This document shows positions 1 to 6,473 of a stretch of 44,913 bases of DNA, in pieces (the first letter of the stretch is position 1; the number at the start of each line of letters is the position of its first letter). A program made the position numbers and the translations under genes. The stretch lies in IMG/VR virus record IMGVR_UViG_3300010373_000067, positions 1 to 44,913 of that record. One strand, given 5' to 3'. The notes beneath the pieces are model-generated. The model ran no database searches, was not told where the DNA came from, and saw nothing but the letters and a program-made list of their open reading frames with translations. Origin of the DNA: a virus.

Positions 1-135
1 ATAACCAATAGGTCACAGCGTACCAGAACGCACCTAGCGCGCAACCCCTGCGCCATCAGACGCTTACGCAAGGCTACTTGCCGTGCACGCCGGCCTATCC
101 CACGCAACCAAGAACGCGCCGCGCTACGTAGCCGT

Positions 136-175
136 ACGTTGCAAGATGCAAGAGCGCTAGTTGCACGTTGCAAGA
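136..175. repeat. TTGCA-rich direct repeat pair
   Basis: ACGTTGCAAGA occurs at 136-146 and again at 165-175. Further TTGCA/TGCAA words lie between them, including GTTGCAC near 160. The spacing of about 29 nt and the location in a gene-free leader are what an iteron or protein-binding array could look like. Two copies are too few to claim an origin. Confidence 0.4.
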
Positions 176-231
176 ATCCAATAACCTCGCGCGCGCGTAA
201 TCTACTACCGGTAAGGCTTATTTGGTGATTA

Positions 232-261
232 TTAGATAGTGATATCTAGGGATGCTAGAAT
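232..261 (+). promoter_or_regulatory. possible sigma70-type promoter for the first gene
   Basis: TAGAAT at 256-261 is a good -10 hexamer and TTAGAT at 232-237 is a weak -35, with an 18-nt spacer. TTGACA at 265-270 just downstream has no -10 at the right distance. The TAGAATG word recurs before other genes in this window (970, 5376, 18560), which supports a promoter here. The start point is not determined. Confidence 0.3.
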
Positions 262-329
262 GGTGTTGACAGTGTTGAATAGAGAGAGCACAGTAATAAT
301 ACCTAAATTAACCATGGGAGTATGAGAGT

Positions 330-887
330 ATGCCCGCCCCCATCAAAATCTCACGTAAGGATGCGCACGCACGAGGCTTGAAACGCTTCTACACTGGCGA
401 GCCTTGCAAGCACGGGCACGTAGCCGAGCGGTTCGTAGTGAACGGCGGCTGCTGTGCTTGCATCAATTGGAAGATGAGCAAGGGTCAATACAACGTGCGC
501 GGCGCCAACGTAGGGTGGCCATCGCGCGCTATCACGTTCTCGGTGCCCTTCACTCCTACGCCCGATGAGATAGACGCAGCGTTCCGCTACGCCGAGGCCA
601 TGCGATGGCTCGACCGTGCGCTCTACGACGTTCACAACGATGCGAAGCTCTTGGCGCAGTACGCTACCCCCATCAGCGCCGAAGAAACGGCTGTAGCGAT
701 GGTTGCGTTGGAGCGCCGGCAGCAGTTCTACGACCGTATCACGCGCGAGACTCGCGGCGAGGCTACGACAGCCGGCACGAGCGAGGGCGCGCGCGAGCAC
801 TCCGATAAATGCCGGTACTGCGGCAGCGACGGCGGCGGCCCTCAATTCCTCGATTTGCACGAGTCCGTGTGCCCCGAGCGCAAGTAG
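330..887 (+). CDS. zinc-binding protein with HNH-associated N-terminal motif
   Basis: A 185-residue protein. Residues about 8-45 hold the pattern GLKRFYTGEPCKHGHVAER followed by CCAC. This segment is common at the N-terminus of phage HNH endonucleases, but no HNH catalytic motif follows. A second cysteine/histidine cluster (CRYCG...H...C) sits near residues 160-181. A DNA-binding or nuclease-associated role is inferred from these zinc-binding patterns only. The start at 330 is preceded by GGAG at good spacing. It is the first gene of the plus-strand early block, is followed by a 95-nt gap with a regulated promoter, and ends in TAG. Confidence 0.75.
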   Translation: MPAPIKISRKDAHARGLKRFYTGEPCKHGHVAERFVVNGGCCACINWKMSKGQYNVRGANVGWPSRAITFSVPFTPTPDEIDAAFRYAEAMRWLDRALYDVHNDAKLLAQYATPISAEETAVAMVALERRQQFYDRITRETRGEATTAGTSEGAREHSDKCRYCGSDGGGPQFLDLHESVCPERK

Positions 888-947
888 CGCGTATCCCACC
901 ACTTTACATATTGGGGGATATCGACTCTAAATCTGTGACGCAGTACA

Positions 948-975
948 CTGACGGCATGGTCAGTGCGAGTAGAAT
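948..975 (+). promoter_or_regulatory. operator-promoter A (TGAC-N6-GTCA)
   Basis: The operator 949-962 is TGACGGCATGGTCA, and the symmetry extends to CACTGAC...GTCAGTG (946-965). Its left half overlaps a -35-like CTGACG (948-953). A 16-nt spacer leads to the -10 TAGAAT (970-975), which lies 7 nt before the ATG at 983. The same palindrome precedes the TetR-like gene and three other genes, so this is probably a repressor site. Confidence 0.65.
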
Positions 976-982
976 GCAACCC

Positions 983-1174
983 ATGGACAACGTACGCAGC
1001 ACCCGCAAATACCCGAGCTACACGCTTGCTCAGCTCGAAGCCTTCGTGGCCGAGGGCCGCGGTAACCCCGCGATGCTCCAAGAGATCGCAGACCGCAAGG
1101 CAGGGCGCAGCGTCGCGTTGGTAGTGCCGCAGATTGAGGGCGGCATCCCGCAGCCGGTCATCGGGCGCATGTAA
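983..1174 (+). CDS. small hypothetical protein under operator A
   Basis: A 63-residue protein with a basic N-terminus (RSTRKYPSY), an acidic helical middle (LAQLEAFVAEG) and a hydrophobic tail with PQIEGGIPQPVIG. No family is recognised. The ATG at 983 is chosen because the -10 TAGAAT ends at 975, so transcription should begin at or near this codon. No Shine-Dalgarno sequence is visible, which fits a leaderless mRNA. In-frame ATGs at 956 and 974 would lie inside the operator or -10 and are unlikely. Its TAA overlaps the ATG of the next reading frame (TAATG). Confidence 0.6.
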   Translation: MDNVRSTRKYPSYTLAQLEAFVAEGRGNPAMLQEIADRKAGRSVALVVPQIEGGIPQPVIGRM

Positions 1175-1329
1175 TGGTTACTTACCTCATTCTGCGGCTG
1201 TGCAGCAACGGGCTTTGGAGCGCCAGCGCGTTCACGTCCGACAAACGCGGGCAGCGCTGCGTCACTACGTCCTGGCATCGGACCCGCTCGCAAGCCGTTA
1301 GCGCGCTGAGCTGGTTTTTTGAAGTGTGA
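1174..1329 (+). CDS. possible small protein coupled by TAATG
   Basis: A 51-residue reading frame whose ATG shares a base with the stop of the preceding gene (TAATG), the usual geometry of translational coupling. The product has hydrophobic, basic and Ser/Trp-rich stretches (e.g. TSWHRTRSQAVSALSWFFEV). No family is recognised. It is short and there is an antisense reading frame across it, so it may not be translated. The overlap is the main support. Confidence 0.4.
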   Translation: MVTYLILRLCSNGLWSASAFTSDKRGQRCVTTSWHRTRSQAVSALSWFFEV

Positions 1330-1410
1330 TATGGCGCACGGACGCGCCGCCAGTTCCCGAGGATACTAGCGCCCATGTTGACGAGCAGACAGACAGCGAG
1401 GCCCACGACA

Positions 1411-1539
1411 ATGCGTAGCATCTATCGCCCCGACTATGGTTTCTCCGACCGTTTCATCATTTGGACGGTCTGTGCCTCACTCGCCGTTGCTGCGGCTATT
1501 GCAGTGCTCGCGGTAACCGCCATCATCTACAGCAACTAG
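1411..1539 (+). CDS. single-pass small membrane protein
   Basis: A 42-residue protein that starts MRSIYRPDYG, followed by about 24 hydrophobic residues (IIWTVCASLAVAAAIAVLAV) and a short polar end. GAGG lies 9 nt before the ATG at 1411, so this start is preferred to the in-frame ATG at 1375. It ends in TAG, and the Shine-Dalgarno of the next gene overlaps that stop. The topology suggests a basic N-terminus inside and one transmembrane helix. The role is unknown. Small early membrane proteins in phages often modify the host envelope or block superinfection, but nothing here proves it. Confidence 0.55.
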   Translation: MRSIYRPDYGFSDRFIIWTVCASLAVAAAIAVLAVTAIIYSN

Positions 1540-1550
1540 GAGTCACCAAC

Positions 1551-1910
1551 ATGCTTTGGAAAGCTGCGGCTCTAATCCGCAAAATGCGAGTCATTGGCCT
1601 GCGCGCGCTTGTTGAGTACGGGCCGTGCTATGGTGCCTACGGCTACGGGTTCAGCTCAGCATGGGAAGGCCCACGCGAGCCGGGCGTACGAGTCACCGAC
1701 ATGACGTTGCGCTGTGTTAAACGCGACGAGATTGGGGGCGCCGATGAGCTGCAAATAGGTATCGAGATTACGCAGCGCTACCGCTCGGGCGCCAACTCGC
1801 GCCACGTAATCGGCAGCATCAGCTTGCACGGCGATGCCCTGGCACAGTTCCGCGCCATCGTGAATGGTGGCGAGGCCGAGCCCAAAGGCACGTACCGGAC
1901 ATTACCGTAA
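1551..1910 (+). CDS. hypothetical protein
   Basis: A 119-residue protein starting MLWKAAALIRKMRVIGL. The middle reads as alternating beta strands (VRVTDMTLRCVKR, LQIGIEITQRYR, HVIGSISLHG) with a Gly/Tyr-rich turn (YGAYGYGFSS). I recognise no family. The start has a strong AGGAG 8 nt upstream, overlapping the stop of the small membrane gene. It probably folds as a small beta domain. The context is the early block of host-takeover-type genes. Confidence 0.65.
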   Translation: MLWKAAALIRKMRVIGLRALVEYGPCYGAYGYGFSSAWEGPREPGVRVTDMTLRCVKRDEIGGADELQIGIEITQRYRSGANSRHVIGSISLHGDALAQFRAIVNGGEAEPKGTYRTLP

Positions 1911-1941
1911 AACTCGCAACTTGAAGCCTTATAGGTGACCC

Positions 1942-2202
1942 ATGGCAACCCAACGCTACAAGCGATTCAACTTCCGAGCCAACGTGCTCGACTTGATACA
2001 CACGATGAACGGTATATGCAACGAGTACATTGCCCAAGGTTTCGTGCTCACCGTTCGGCAGCTCTACTATCAACTCGTGGCGCGCGACGTGGTCGAGAAC
2101 ACCGAGCGCAGCTACAAGCGTGTTACCAACATCGCGAACGATGCGCGCTTGGCCGGCATGACAGTGGTCGGCCCTCAAGGCATCATCGGTACTATTAGGT
2201 GA
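1942..2202 (+). CDS. orphan Spo11/TopoVI-A-like HTH domain
   Basis: An 86-residue protein. Residues about 36-72 (LTVRQLYYQLVARDVV, then NTERSYKRVTNIANDARLAGM) match the helix-turn-helix segment that precedes the TOPRIM domain in proteins resembling topoisomerase VI subunit A/Spo11. Here the protein ends soon after that segment, and neither a TOPRIM domain nor the catalytic tyrosine domain follows. It may be a freestanding DNA-binding protein or a truncated remnant. AGGTGA precedes the ATG. It shares its first 15 coding bases (MATQR) with the gene at 2713. Confidence 0.6.
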   Translation: MATQRYKRFNFRANVLDLIHTMNGICNEYIAQGFVLTVRQLYYQLVARDVVENTERSYKRVTNIANDARLAGMTVVGPQGIIGTIR

Positions 2203-2205
2203 CTC

Positions 2206-2703
2206 ATGATAGGGGTTGACGTTAATTCGCTGCTGTTTGAAACGCGCGACATGTTGGACAAGGTGCGCAAGCGATTAGATGATGCCTTCGAGGCCATGTC
2301 GGCTTCGTGGGAACGAATGCCGCCCCCGGATGGCATGCGCCGTGTGTGGGACGTGCAGCTTACTTGCGGGCATAGCCAGCACTACTACAGCAAGCCCGTG
2401 ATGGGCGATCACACGTGGTGCTCGAAATGCCCCGGCATTCATAGCCGAAAATCCTGGGTGCGCACCATATTCGATGAGTCGATACCTGCCTACAATACCC
2501 ATAAACGGCTGCGCAAGGCAGTGTTGGCCAATGGCTGGCACGTATGGACCGACAAGGAAATAGGCGAATGGCAAGAAATTATTAGATTCCCTGGGAAGGG
2601 GGCTTGCATAGTTAGGTTTCTGGATGAATCACCCCGCCCGCAGCCAACCGATAAAATCCAAGAATGCCCGCATTGCCATACGATGTTCAACCCCCAATAT
2701 TGA
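2206..2703 (+). CDS. zinc-ribbon hypothetical protein
   Basis: A 165-residue protein that begins 3 nt after the previous stop. The N-terminus is an amphipathic helix (residues about 10-35). It is followed by a metal-binding pattern CGHSQHYY...HTWCSKC near residues 54-75 and a C-terminal ECPHCHTMF. Cys/His pairs in this form usually bind one or two zinc ions. The segment between them is basic and Trp-rich. No named family is recognised. A nucleic-acid-binding or protein-binding role is inferred. Confidence 0.6.
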   Translation: MIGVDVNSLLFETRDMLDKVRKRLDDAFEAMSASWERMPPPDGMRRVWDVQLTCGHSQHYYSKPVMGDHTWCSKCPGIHSRKSWVRTIFDESIPAYNTHKRLRKAVLANGWHVWTDKEIGEWQEIIRFPGKGACIVRFLDESPRPQPTDKIQECPHCHTMFNPQY

Positions 2704-2712
2704 GGCTCTAAC

Positions 2713-2916
2713 ATGGCAACCCAACGCACCGTTATCCTGGCCAACGCCAAGCCCCACATCCGCCTAAAGAGCGGTGAATGGTGGGTGTTACAGCGCCGCA
2801 CCCGCAAGACCAAGCGCGGGCCGCTCGTAGCTTTCCGCACTGGCCGGGGTTGGACAGTAGCGCATGCGTGGGCAGAGTTCTGCCGCAATCCCTTTTATCA
2901 CAGTATCATAGGATAA
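2713..2916 (+). CDS. small basic hypothetical protein
   Basis: A 67-residue, strongly basic protein (RRTRKTKRG in the middle), with beta-like segments WWVLQ and LVAFRTGRGWTV. The fold could be a small SH3- or chromo-like barrel that binds nucleic acid, but this is a guess from the residue pattern. The start has GAGG about 6 nt upstream. It repeats the MATQR start of the gene at 1942. Confidence 0.55.
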   Translation: MATQRTVILANAKPHIRLKSGEWWVLQRRTRKTKRGPLVAFRTGRGWTVAHAWAEFCRNPFYHSIIG

Positions 2917-2922
2917 CCTAAC

Positions 2923-3438
2923 ATGATGAAGTTAGTTGTTATAACGATAGCCAGCCTGCTCTACAGTTTCACCAAACCATACACGCGGCTGCAGTTCAGA
3001 ACGGGGCTTGTCCTTGCCATGTTCGTCTTCGCGCTCTGCGGCTGTGCAGCTCTGCCGATGCCCATGCAGCCAGTGAATGAGCAATACAACAGCAACGAAG
3101 CCGAAGGCACATGGCTCGTACTCGATGCCGTGGACACCGCCTATACCATGCACTTGAAGAAAGGCACCGAGTGCGATCACGAGGGCGACCCAATTGCCGC
3201 CCATATCTATGGCAGCACTCGGCCGCCGCCGGGGCGCGTGCTCAGCATCAACCTTGTGCTGGCGCTTGGGCATACGATGGTCACGAGTTGGCTGGACGAC
3301 AAAGTTGCCGAGCATGACCAAAAGGATGACGGCAGCGCGGGGGTATGGTATGTCGGCCGCATCGTATGGCATGCCCTCTCGCTTGGATATACGGGCGAGG
3401 GCGTTTACGAAGGCCATTCCCACGGGTGCTCGCTGTGA
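2923..3438 (+). CDS. putative lipoprotein
   Basis: A 171-residue protein. An N-terminal hydrophobic stretch (MKLVVITIASLLYSF) is followed by RLQFRTGLVLAMFVFALCGC, which ends in an L-C-G-C lipobox near residue 41. The mature part is acidic and His/Cys-containing, with a second hydrophobic segment around residues 108-120. Lipidation would place it in the envelope. An early phage lipoprotein could act in superinfection exclusion or receptor masking, but that is inference. The ATG could be 2923 or 2926. A shorter form starting at the MFVF methionine would give a very short signal. The next gene starts inside its stop codon (GTGA). Confidence 0.6.
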   Translation: MMKLVVITIASLLYSFTKPYTRLQFRTGLVLAMFVFALCGCAALPMPMQPVNEQYNSNEAEGTWLVLDAVDTAYTMHLKKGTECDHEGDPIAAHIYGSTRPPPGRVLSINLVLALGHTMVTSWLDDKVAEHDQKDDGSAGVWYVGRIVWHALSLGYTGEGVYEGHSHGCSL

Positions 3439-3788
3439 ATACAATAGTCACAAAAGATTCCGAACGCATACAACAGCTAGAGTTGGAGCTAAGGCAACTT
3501 CAACATATATGGGCCACGATAATAGATGAGTTACGAAATATAAACCCGGAGTGGAGCACTCAAGGCTTGTCAGGCGCAGACGCGATTATTAAGGAAATTC
3601 GAGAAATGCACGCTTCGTGCGTTATTCAAACTATGAAACTTCGCAAAGTTTCGCAGTGTGCGGAAGAAGTGCTTTCAATTTTGCGTGCCATGTTGGGAGC
3701 GGATAATCGTCTAGTGAAATCGCTTACGTTAGCTTTATCGTGGACTCCAACCCGCGATAAATTACGCCGAATGGGGTGCTCATTGTGA
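3435..3788 (+). CDS. coiled-coil hypothetical protein
   Basis: A 117-residue protein with a GTG start that overlaps the previous stop (GTGA). It is predicted to be nearly all helical: a heptad-like segment near the start (ERIQQLELELRQLQHIWATI) and another helix around residues 70-95. A C-terminal basic stretch ends in RDKLRRMGCSL. Its codon use looks more AT-rich than its neighbours (AGA, ATA, TTA, GCG mixed), which hints at a different origin. No family is recognised. Confidence 0.55.
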   Translation: MNTIVTKDSERIQQLELELRQLQHIWATIIDELRNINPEWSTQGLSGADAIIKEIREMHASCVIQTMKLRKVSQCAEEVLSILRAMLGADNRLVKSLTLALSWTPTRDKLRRMGCSL

Positions 3789-4027
3789 ACAAGCGTTACA
3801 CTCTGCGAGAGTTCGGCGGTGCCGTTGCCATCAAGGACAATGCGCCCGATGCATACCCGGTGCTGTTCGGCATTGGCTCGGGTGTTGATAGAACCTTTCA
3901 AGAGCATAGGATTTTCTACACCAAAGACGACGCCCAGGCCGTCTGTGATTGGCTCAACGAGCGGGACGCCGGCTATCCCGTCTCGTGGGTAGCGCAAACT
4001 CAAGATTTTTTCTATAAGACATCATGA
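3785..4027 (+). CDS. hypothetical protein
   Basis: An 80-residue protein. The GTG at 3785 overlaps the previous TGA, repeating the coupling seen one gene upstream. An alternative GTG exists at 3776. The sequence has the look of a small alpha/beta domain: YTLREFGGAVAIKD, a glycine turn (GIGSGVD), then helix DDAQAVCDWLNERD and strand VSWVAQTQDFFY. No family is recognised. Confidence 0.5.
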   Translation: MNKRYTLREFGGAVAIKDNAPDAYPVLFGIGSGVDRTFQEHRIFYTKDDAQAVCDWLNERDAGYPVSWVAQTQDFFYKTS

Positions 4028-4218
4028 TTACCTTACCTCAAGTGATAACAGCCGTAGAGGCCGAATGCCGGCGGCTTGAGCGTGACTTGAAGGACCAACG
4101 GGCGTTGCTGCGCAGCTTGCGCCATCAACTAGTTGCGGGCGATTCTTACAACGAGAGTGCAGCTTCTACAGCGAAACACACCAACCCTGTGCTCTTAGAG
4201 CTGCAAAAGCAGGGGTAA
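4024..4218 (+). CDS. small helical protein
   Basis: A 64-residue protein whose ATG overlaps the preceding TGA (ATGA). Residues 5-38 form one long charged helix with leucines at coiled-coil spacing (ECRRLERDLKDQRALLRSLR). A polar tail follows. Function unknown. It closes the transcription unit that began near 983, since a separate operator lies just downstream. Confidence 0.5.
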   Translation: MITLPQVITAVEAECRRLERDLKDQRALLRSLRHQLVAGDSYNESAASTAKHTNPVLLELQKQG

Positions 4219-4222
4219 AGAG

Positions 4223-4268
4223 CTGGCACGGGTCATGCATGTCTCTAAATACTGACGCATTGGTCAGT
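4223..4268 (+). promoter_or_regulatory. operator B (TGAC-N6-GTCA) with possible promoter
   Basis: TGACGCATTGGTCA at 4253-4266 is extended to ACTGAC...GTCAGT (4251-4268). The half-site geometry is the same as in the other sites. A possible promoter lies just upstream: CTGGCA (4223-4228), a 17-nt spacer, TAAATA (4246-4251). The operator would then cover the transcription start. Unlike sites A, C, D and E, a -10 downstream of the operator is not clear, so the promoter assignment is weaker than the operator. Confidence 0.5.
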
Positions 4269-4293
4269 CAACACAACCTAGAGGTATGCAGAC

Positions 4294-5055
4294 ATGGCAA
4301 CATCACGACATCACAACGGCCACAGCATCACGGCAACGCTTGCGCGCAAGCATTTCGTAGCGACCGAGGCCGAGGTCGAATCGCTGGCGCAAGAGCAGTA
4401 CCGCGGCGCGGACATCGCCGCACAAGGGGCGAGTACCTACCTTCGGGTGCTCGTGGCAGGATGCCAAGCCAAGGTGGGCCGGGCTCGACGGGGCCTCGCG
4501 CTGCGCAAGGACGCACAGTTGGAAGTCATCAACGCAGTGCATGAGCGGTTCTATGCCGCAGTGCTCCGCGGAGTCACCACGCCGGAAATCGAGCACGACC
4601 CGAACGTTGACCCGAAGGAACAGCGGCGCCGCACGTTGGAGCGCAACCGGCGCTCGGCGTTCGCCCGCTCCGCAGTGTCAACGCTGCGCCTGTTCGTCAA
4701 CGGCGGGGGCGACATTCGAGCGCTCAGCGTGGAAGTCGTCACGAAGACGCAGCTACGCAAGGACGTGGCGCCGCCCGAGCCAACGGACAAGGTCGAGCGG
4801 CAGATACAGCGGGCCGAGGGGGCGTTGCTGCGGGCCATCGAGCGACGGGCCAGGGCGAGCCCCGAGGCCGCAGCCGAAGACATCGGGCGCATCATGGAAG
4901 ACTTGCAGAAGACCCTCGACGCCTTGAACGGTGAAGCCGAGACGGCACCGGCCGAGGCACCCCAGGCCCCGCCGCCGAGGCAGGACACGGGCGCACGTAG
5001 GACCCGCGTAGGGGTGCCGCTGCTACACCGGCCCGCCCTCGCGGCCGGCCCGTGA
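4294..5055 (+). CDS. hypothetical early protein, helical
   Basis: A 253-residue, mostly helical, very charged protein. The N-terminal part (residues 15-60) is followed by a region rich in Arg/Glu (PKEQRRRTLERNRRSAF). A long helix covers roughly residues 165-215 and a Pro/Ala-rich tail follows. No family is recognised. The ATG at 4294 has GAGGT 8 nt upstream. It lies 27 nt after operator B and is the largest early gene, so its regulation by the TetR-like protein is likely. The next gene overlaps its stop by GTGA. Confidence 0.6.
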   Translation: MATSRHHNGHSITATLARKHFVATEAEVESLAQEQYRGADIAAQGASTYLRVLVAGCQAKVGRARRGLALRKDAQLEVINAVHERFYAAVLRGVTTPEIEHDPNVDPKEQRRRTLERNRRSAFARSAVSTLRLFVNGGGDIRALSVEVVTKTQLRKDVAPPEPTDKVERQIQRAEGALLRAIERRARASPEAAAEDIGRIMEDLQKTLDALNGEAETAPAEAPQAPPPRQDTGARRTRVGVPLLHRPALAAGP

Positions 5056-5306
5056 AGCCGCATGTAGGACCCCCGGAACTGCCGCCGCTGTATCTAACGC
5101 GCCTTGAGTGTGTTTGGCTACTGCGGCGGCTCCGTCCGATTAGAGACGCTATGCAAACGGATTTGGTGTTGATAGAAGAACGGGTGCGCCTGGGCCACAA
5201 TGGCCACCTAGTCGAAGCTCACAGGGCGTTGGAATCGGACCATGACATTGCCAACGGCATCATCGGCAAGCTATGGCAGTCGTGCGGTTCTCTCGGGGTC
5301 AGGTGA
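5052..5306 (+). CDS. small helical hypothetical protein
   Basis: An 84-residue protein with a GTG start inside the previous stop (GTGA). It is proline-rich at the start (PPELPPLYLTR), then has two charged helices (LLRRLRPIRDAMQTDLVLIE and EAHRALESDHDIANGIIGKL). No family is recognised. The gene ends 7 nt before a strong terminator, so it is the last gene of the unit started at operator B. Confidence 0.55.
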   Translation: MKPHVGPPELPPLYLTRLECVWLLRRLRPIRDAMQTDLVLIEERVRLGHNGHLVEAHRALESDHDIANGIIGKLWQSCGSLGVR

Positions 5307-5312
5307 CATAAT

Positions 5313-5340
5313 CGCGGGGCCAGGAAAGCCCCGCGGTTTT
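5313..5340 (+). terminator. intrinsic terminator
   Basis: CGCGGGGC (5313-5320) pairs perfectly with GCCCCGCG (5328-5335) around a 7-nt loop, and GTTTT follows. It lies 7 nt after the stop of the gene ending at 5306 and before a new promoter-like box. This is a canonical rho-independent terminator. Confidence 0.8.
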
Positions 5341-5375
5341 GTGATGCGCTTCGCAGTCGAACGGCTCAGCTCGTG

Positions 5376-5381
5376 TAGAAT
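5376..5381 (+). promoter_or_regulatory. -10 box TAGAAT just before an ATG
   Basis: TAGAAT is preceded by TG-T and lies 8 nt before the ATG at 5390, directly after a terminator. No good -35 was found 16-18 nt upstream, and no TGAC palindrome is present. Spacing matches sites A and D, so transcription would start at or near the ATG. This promoter appears independent of the TetR-type operator. Confidence 0.45.
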
Positions 5382-5389
5382 GGCACCCC

Positions 5390-5671
5390 ATGAACACCGC
5401 ACACGCCAAGACCGCCCCCACGCTGCAACAGCGCATGAAGTCTACGCTTGAGGGCGCCGGGATTCCCTACAAGCGCATCGAGGTTTACGGCGTGCAAATC
5501 GTGGTCACGTCCGCCTGTCGGGACACGGCCGCCAAGTGGGCAACGCTGCTCGCGAAGTTCGCCAAGGTCCGCGGCACCATCGAGACTCTTGACGATGCCG
5601 TGCGCAACCGCAACACCGTGTTGCGTCCTTCCAAGGTGCGCGTGTGGCGCACATTCGCGGTGATACAGTGA
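5390..5671 (+). CDS. hypothetical protein
   Basis: A 93-residue basic protein. Residues 10-55 look like a small alpha/beta unit (helix QRMKSTLEGAG, strand RIEVYGVQIVVTS, helix DTAAKWATLLAKFAKV). No family is recognised. There is no Shine-Dalgarno sequence, and the -10 box ends 8 nt before the ATG, so the mRNA is probably leaderless. The stop overlaps the GTG of the next gene. Confidence 0.55.
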   Translation: MNTAHAKTAPTLQQRMKSTLEGAGIPYKRIEVYGVQIVVTSACRDTAAKWATLLAKFAKVRGTIETLDDAVRNRNTVLRPSKVRVWRTFAVIQ

Positions 5672-5976
5672 AATCCGAATATACAGCCAACGCTTACTTT
5701 ATCGAGCTGCGCCGGCTCGAAGCCAAAATATCGCGCGAGGCCGAGCCCGGCTACGACCCATATAACTCGGCCGACCGGTTTCGCTGGCCGGATTTTGGCG
5801 GCAACATAACTGTTGAATTGCTCGAAGTCGATGGCAGCGTAGCTGCGTCATTCAAGTTCGAGCCGCCGCTTTCGCTCGTCATCCCTGGCAAGCCGCCCCT
5901 GACGGAGTTCGCCCCGGACGAGTTCGACGTACCGCCGCTCGGCCCCGGCCCCCTTTCCCCGCAGCAATCGGAGTAG
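5668..5976 (+). CDS. hypothetical protein
   Basis: A 102-residue acidic protein with a GTG start overlapping the previous stop (GTGA). A helix near residues 8-22 is followed by beta-like segments (NITVELLEVDGSVAASFKFE) and a proline-rich acidic tail (DEFDVPPLGPGPLSPQQSE). No family is recognised. It ends in TAG. Confidence 0.5.
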   Translation: MKSEYTANAYFIELRRLEAKISREAEPGYDPYNSADRFRWPDFGGNITVELLEVDGSVAASFKFEPPLSLVIPGKPPLTEFAPDEFDVPPLGPGPLSPQQSE

Positions 5977-5981
5977 TGCAT

Positions 5982-6302
5982 ATGTTCAATCGCAGAGTAT
6001 CCGCCATCATGGCTGCGGCCGTCGCCGTGGCGCTCGCGCCCTTCAACGATTGGGCGCCGCAGCTCCGCGTACTCGGCAGACCGCGCAGGAACCCCGTACA
6101 GCCGCCTGCGCCCCGCCCGCGGCATTCGCCCATGGTGCAGACCCGCGAGCGGCGCTACGGGGCCGAGGCGCGGCGCGTGCGGCAGATAGCCCGCGGTATG
6201 CTGACCATCTGCAATGGCCTCGTGGTGCCTGGACTTCAGTATCTCGGCCACGGGTACGCCCTGCACGTCGAGTCGGGCCGCATCATCGACGCCCGCATGT
6301 AG
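5982..6302 (+). CDS. hypothetical basic protein with N-terminal hydrophobic segment
   Basis: A 106-residue protein starting MFNRRVSAIMAAAVAVALAP, which resembles a signal peptide or membrane anchor with a basic n-region and a hydrophobic core. The remainder is Arg/Pro-rich, with a C-terminal Gly-rich segment (GLQYLGHGYALHVESGRII). The ATG at 5982 is preferred; a GTG at 5976 overlaps the preceding TAG. No family is recognised. It may be exported or may be a small membrane-anchored protein. Confidence 0.5.
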   Translation: MFNRRVSAIMAAAVAVALAPFNDWAPQLRVLGRPRRNPVQPPAPRPRHSPMVQTRERRYGAEARRVRQIARGMLTICNGLVVPGLQYLGHGYALHVESGRIIDARM

Positions 6303-6368
6303 CTTGACGCCCTCGGCGGGGGCGGCGGATAATGTGACCGTCCGCACACTTCCGCCGAGGGCCGCCAC

Positions 6369-6473
6369 ATGGCTACAGCTTTGCACGTTCTCGCCGCCGT
6401 CTATCTGCTCGGTATCGTATGGATTCTCGCCGAGCTGAAATTTAACTGTCCGATTCTCGAATGGCACGACTAG
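6369..6473 (+). CDS. tiny membrane protein
   Basis: A 34-residue protein: ALHVLAAVYLLGIVWILAEL forms one transmembrane helix, followed by a short polar C-terminus with one cysteine. GAGGG lies 8 nt before the ATG. GATAAT at about 6328-6333 could be a -10 box, but no -35 is clear. The next gene starts inside it in another frame. Function unknown. Confidence 0.45.
   Translation: MATALHVLAAVYLLGIVWILAELKFNCPILEWHD

Larger units (their letters stand above)
1..329. other. non-coding leader with repeats
   Basis: I see no convincing gene here. On the plus strand, frame 1 is open from base 1 to the TGA at 226-228 and would encode about 75 very arginine-rich residues. It could be the end of a gene outside the window, but it matches nothing I recognise and may be a chance opening. 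Short TTGCA-type repeats lie around 136-175. The stretch from about 200 on is AT-richer than the rest of the window and holds promoter-like boxes. An origin, packaging or regulatory role is possible but unproven. Confidence 0.35.
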
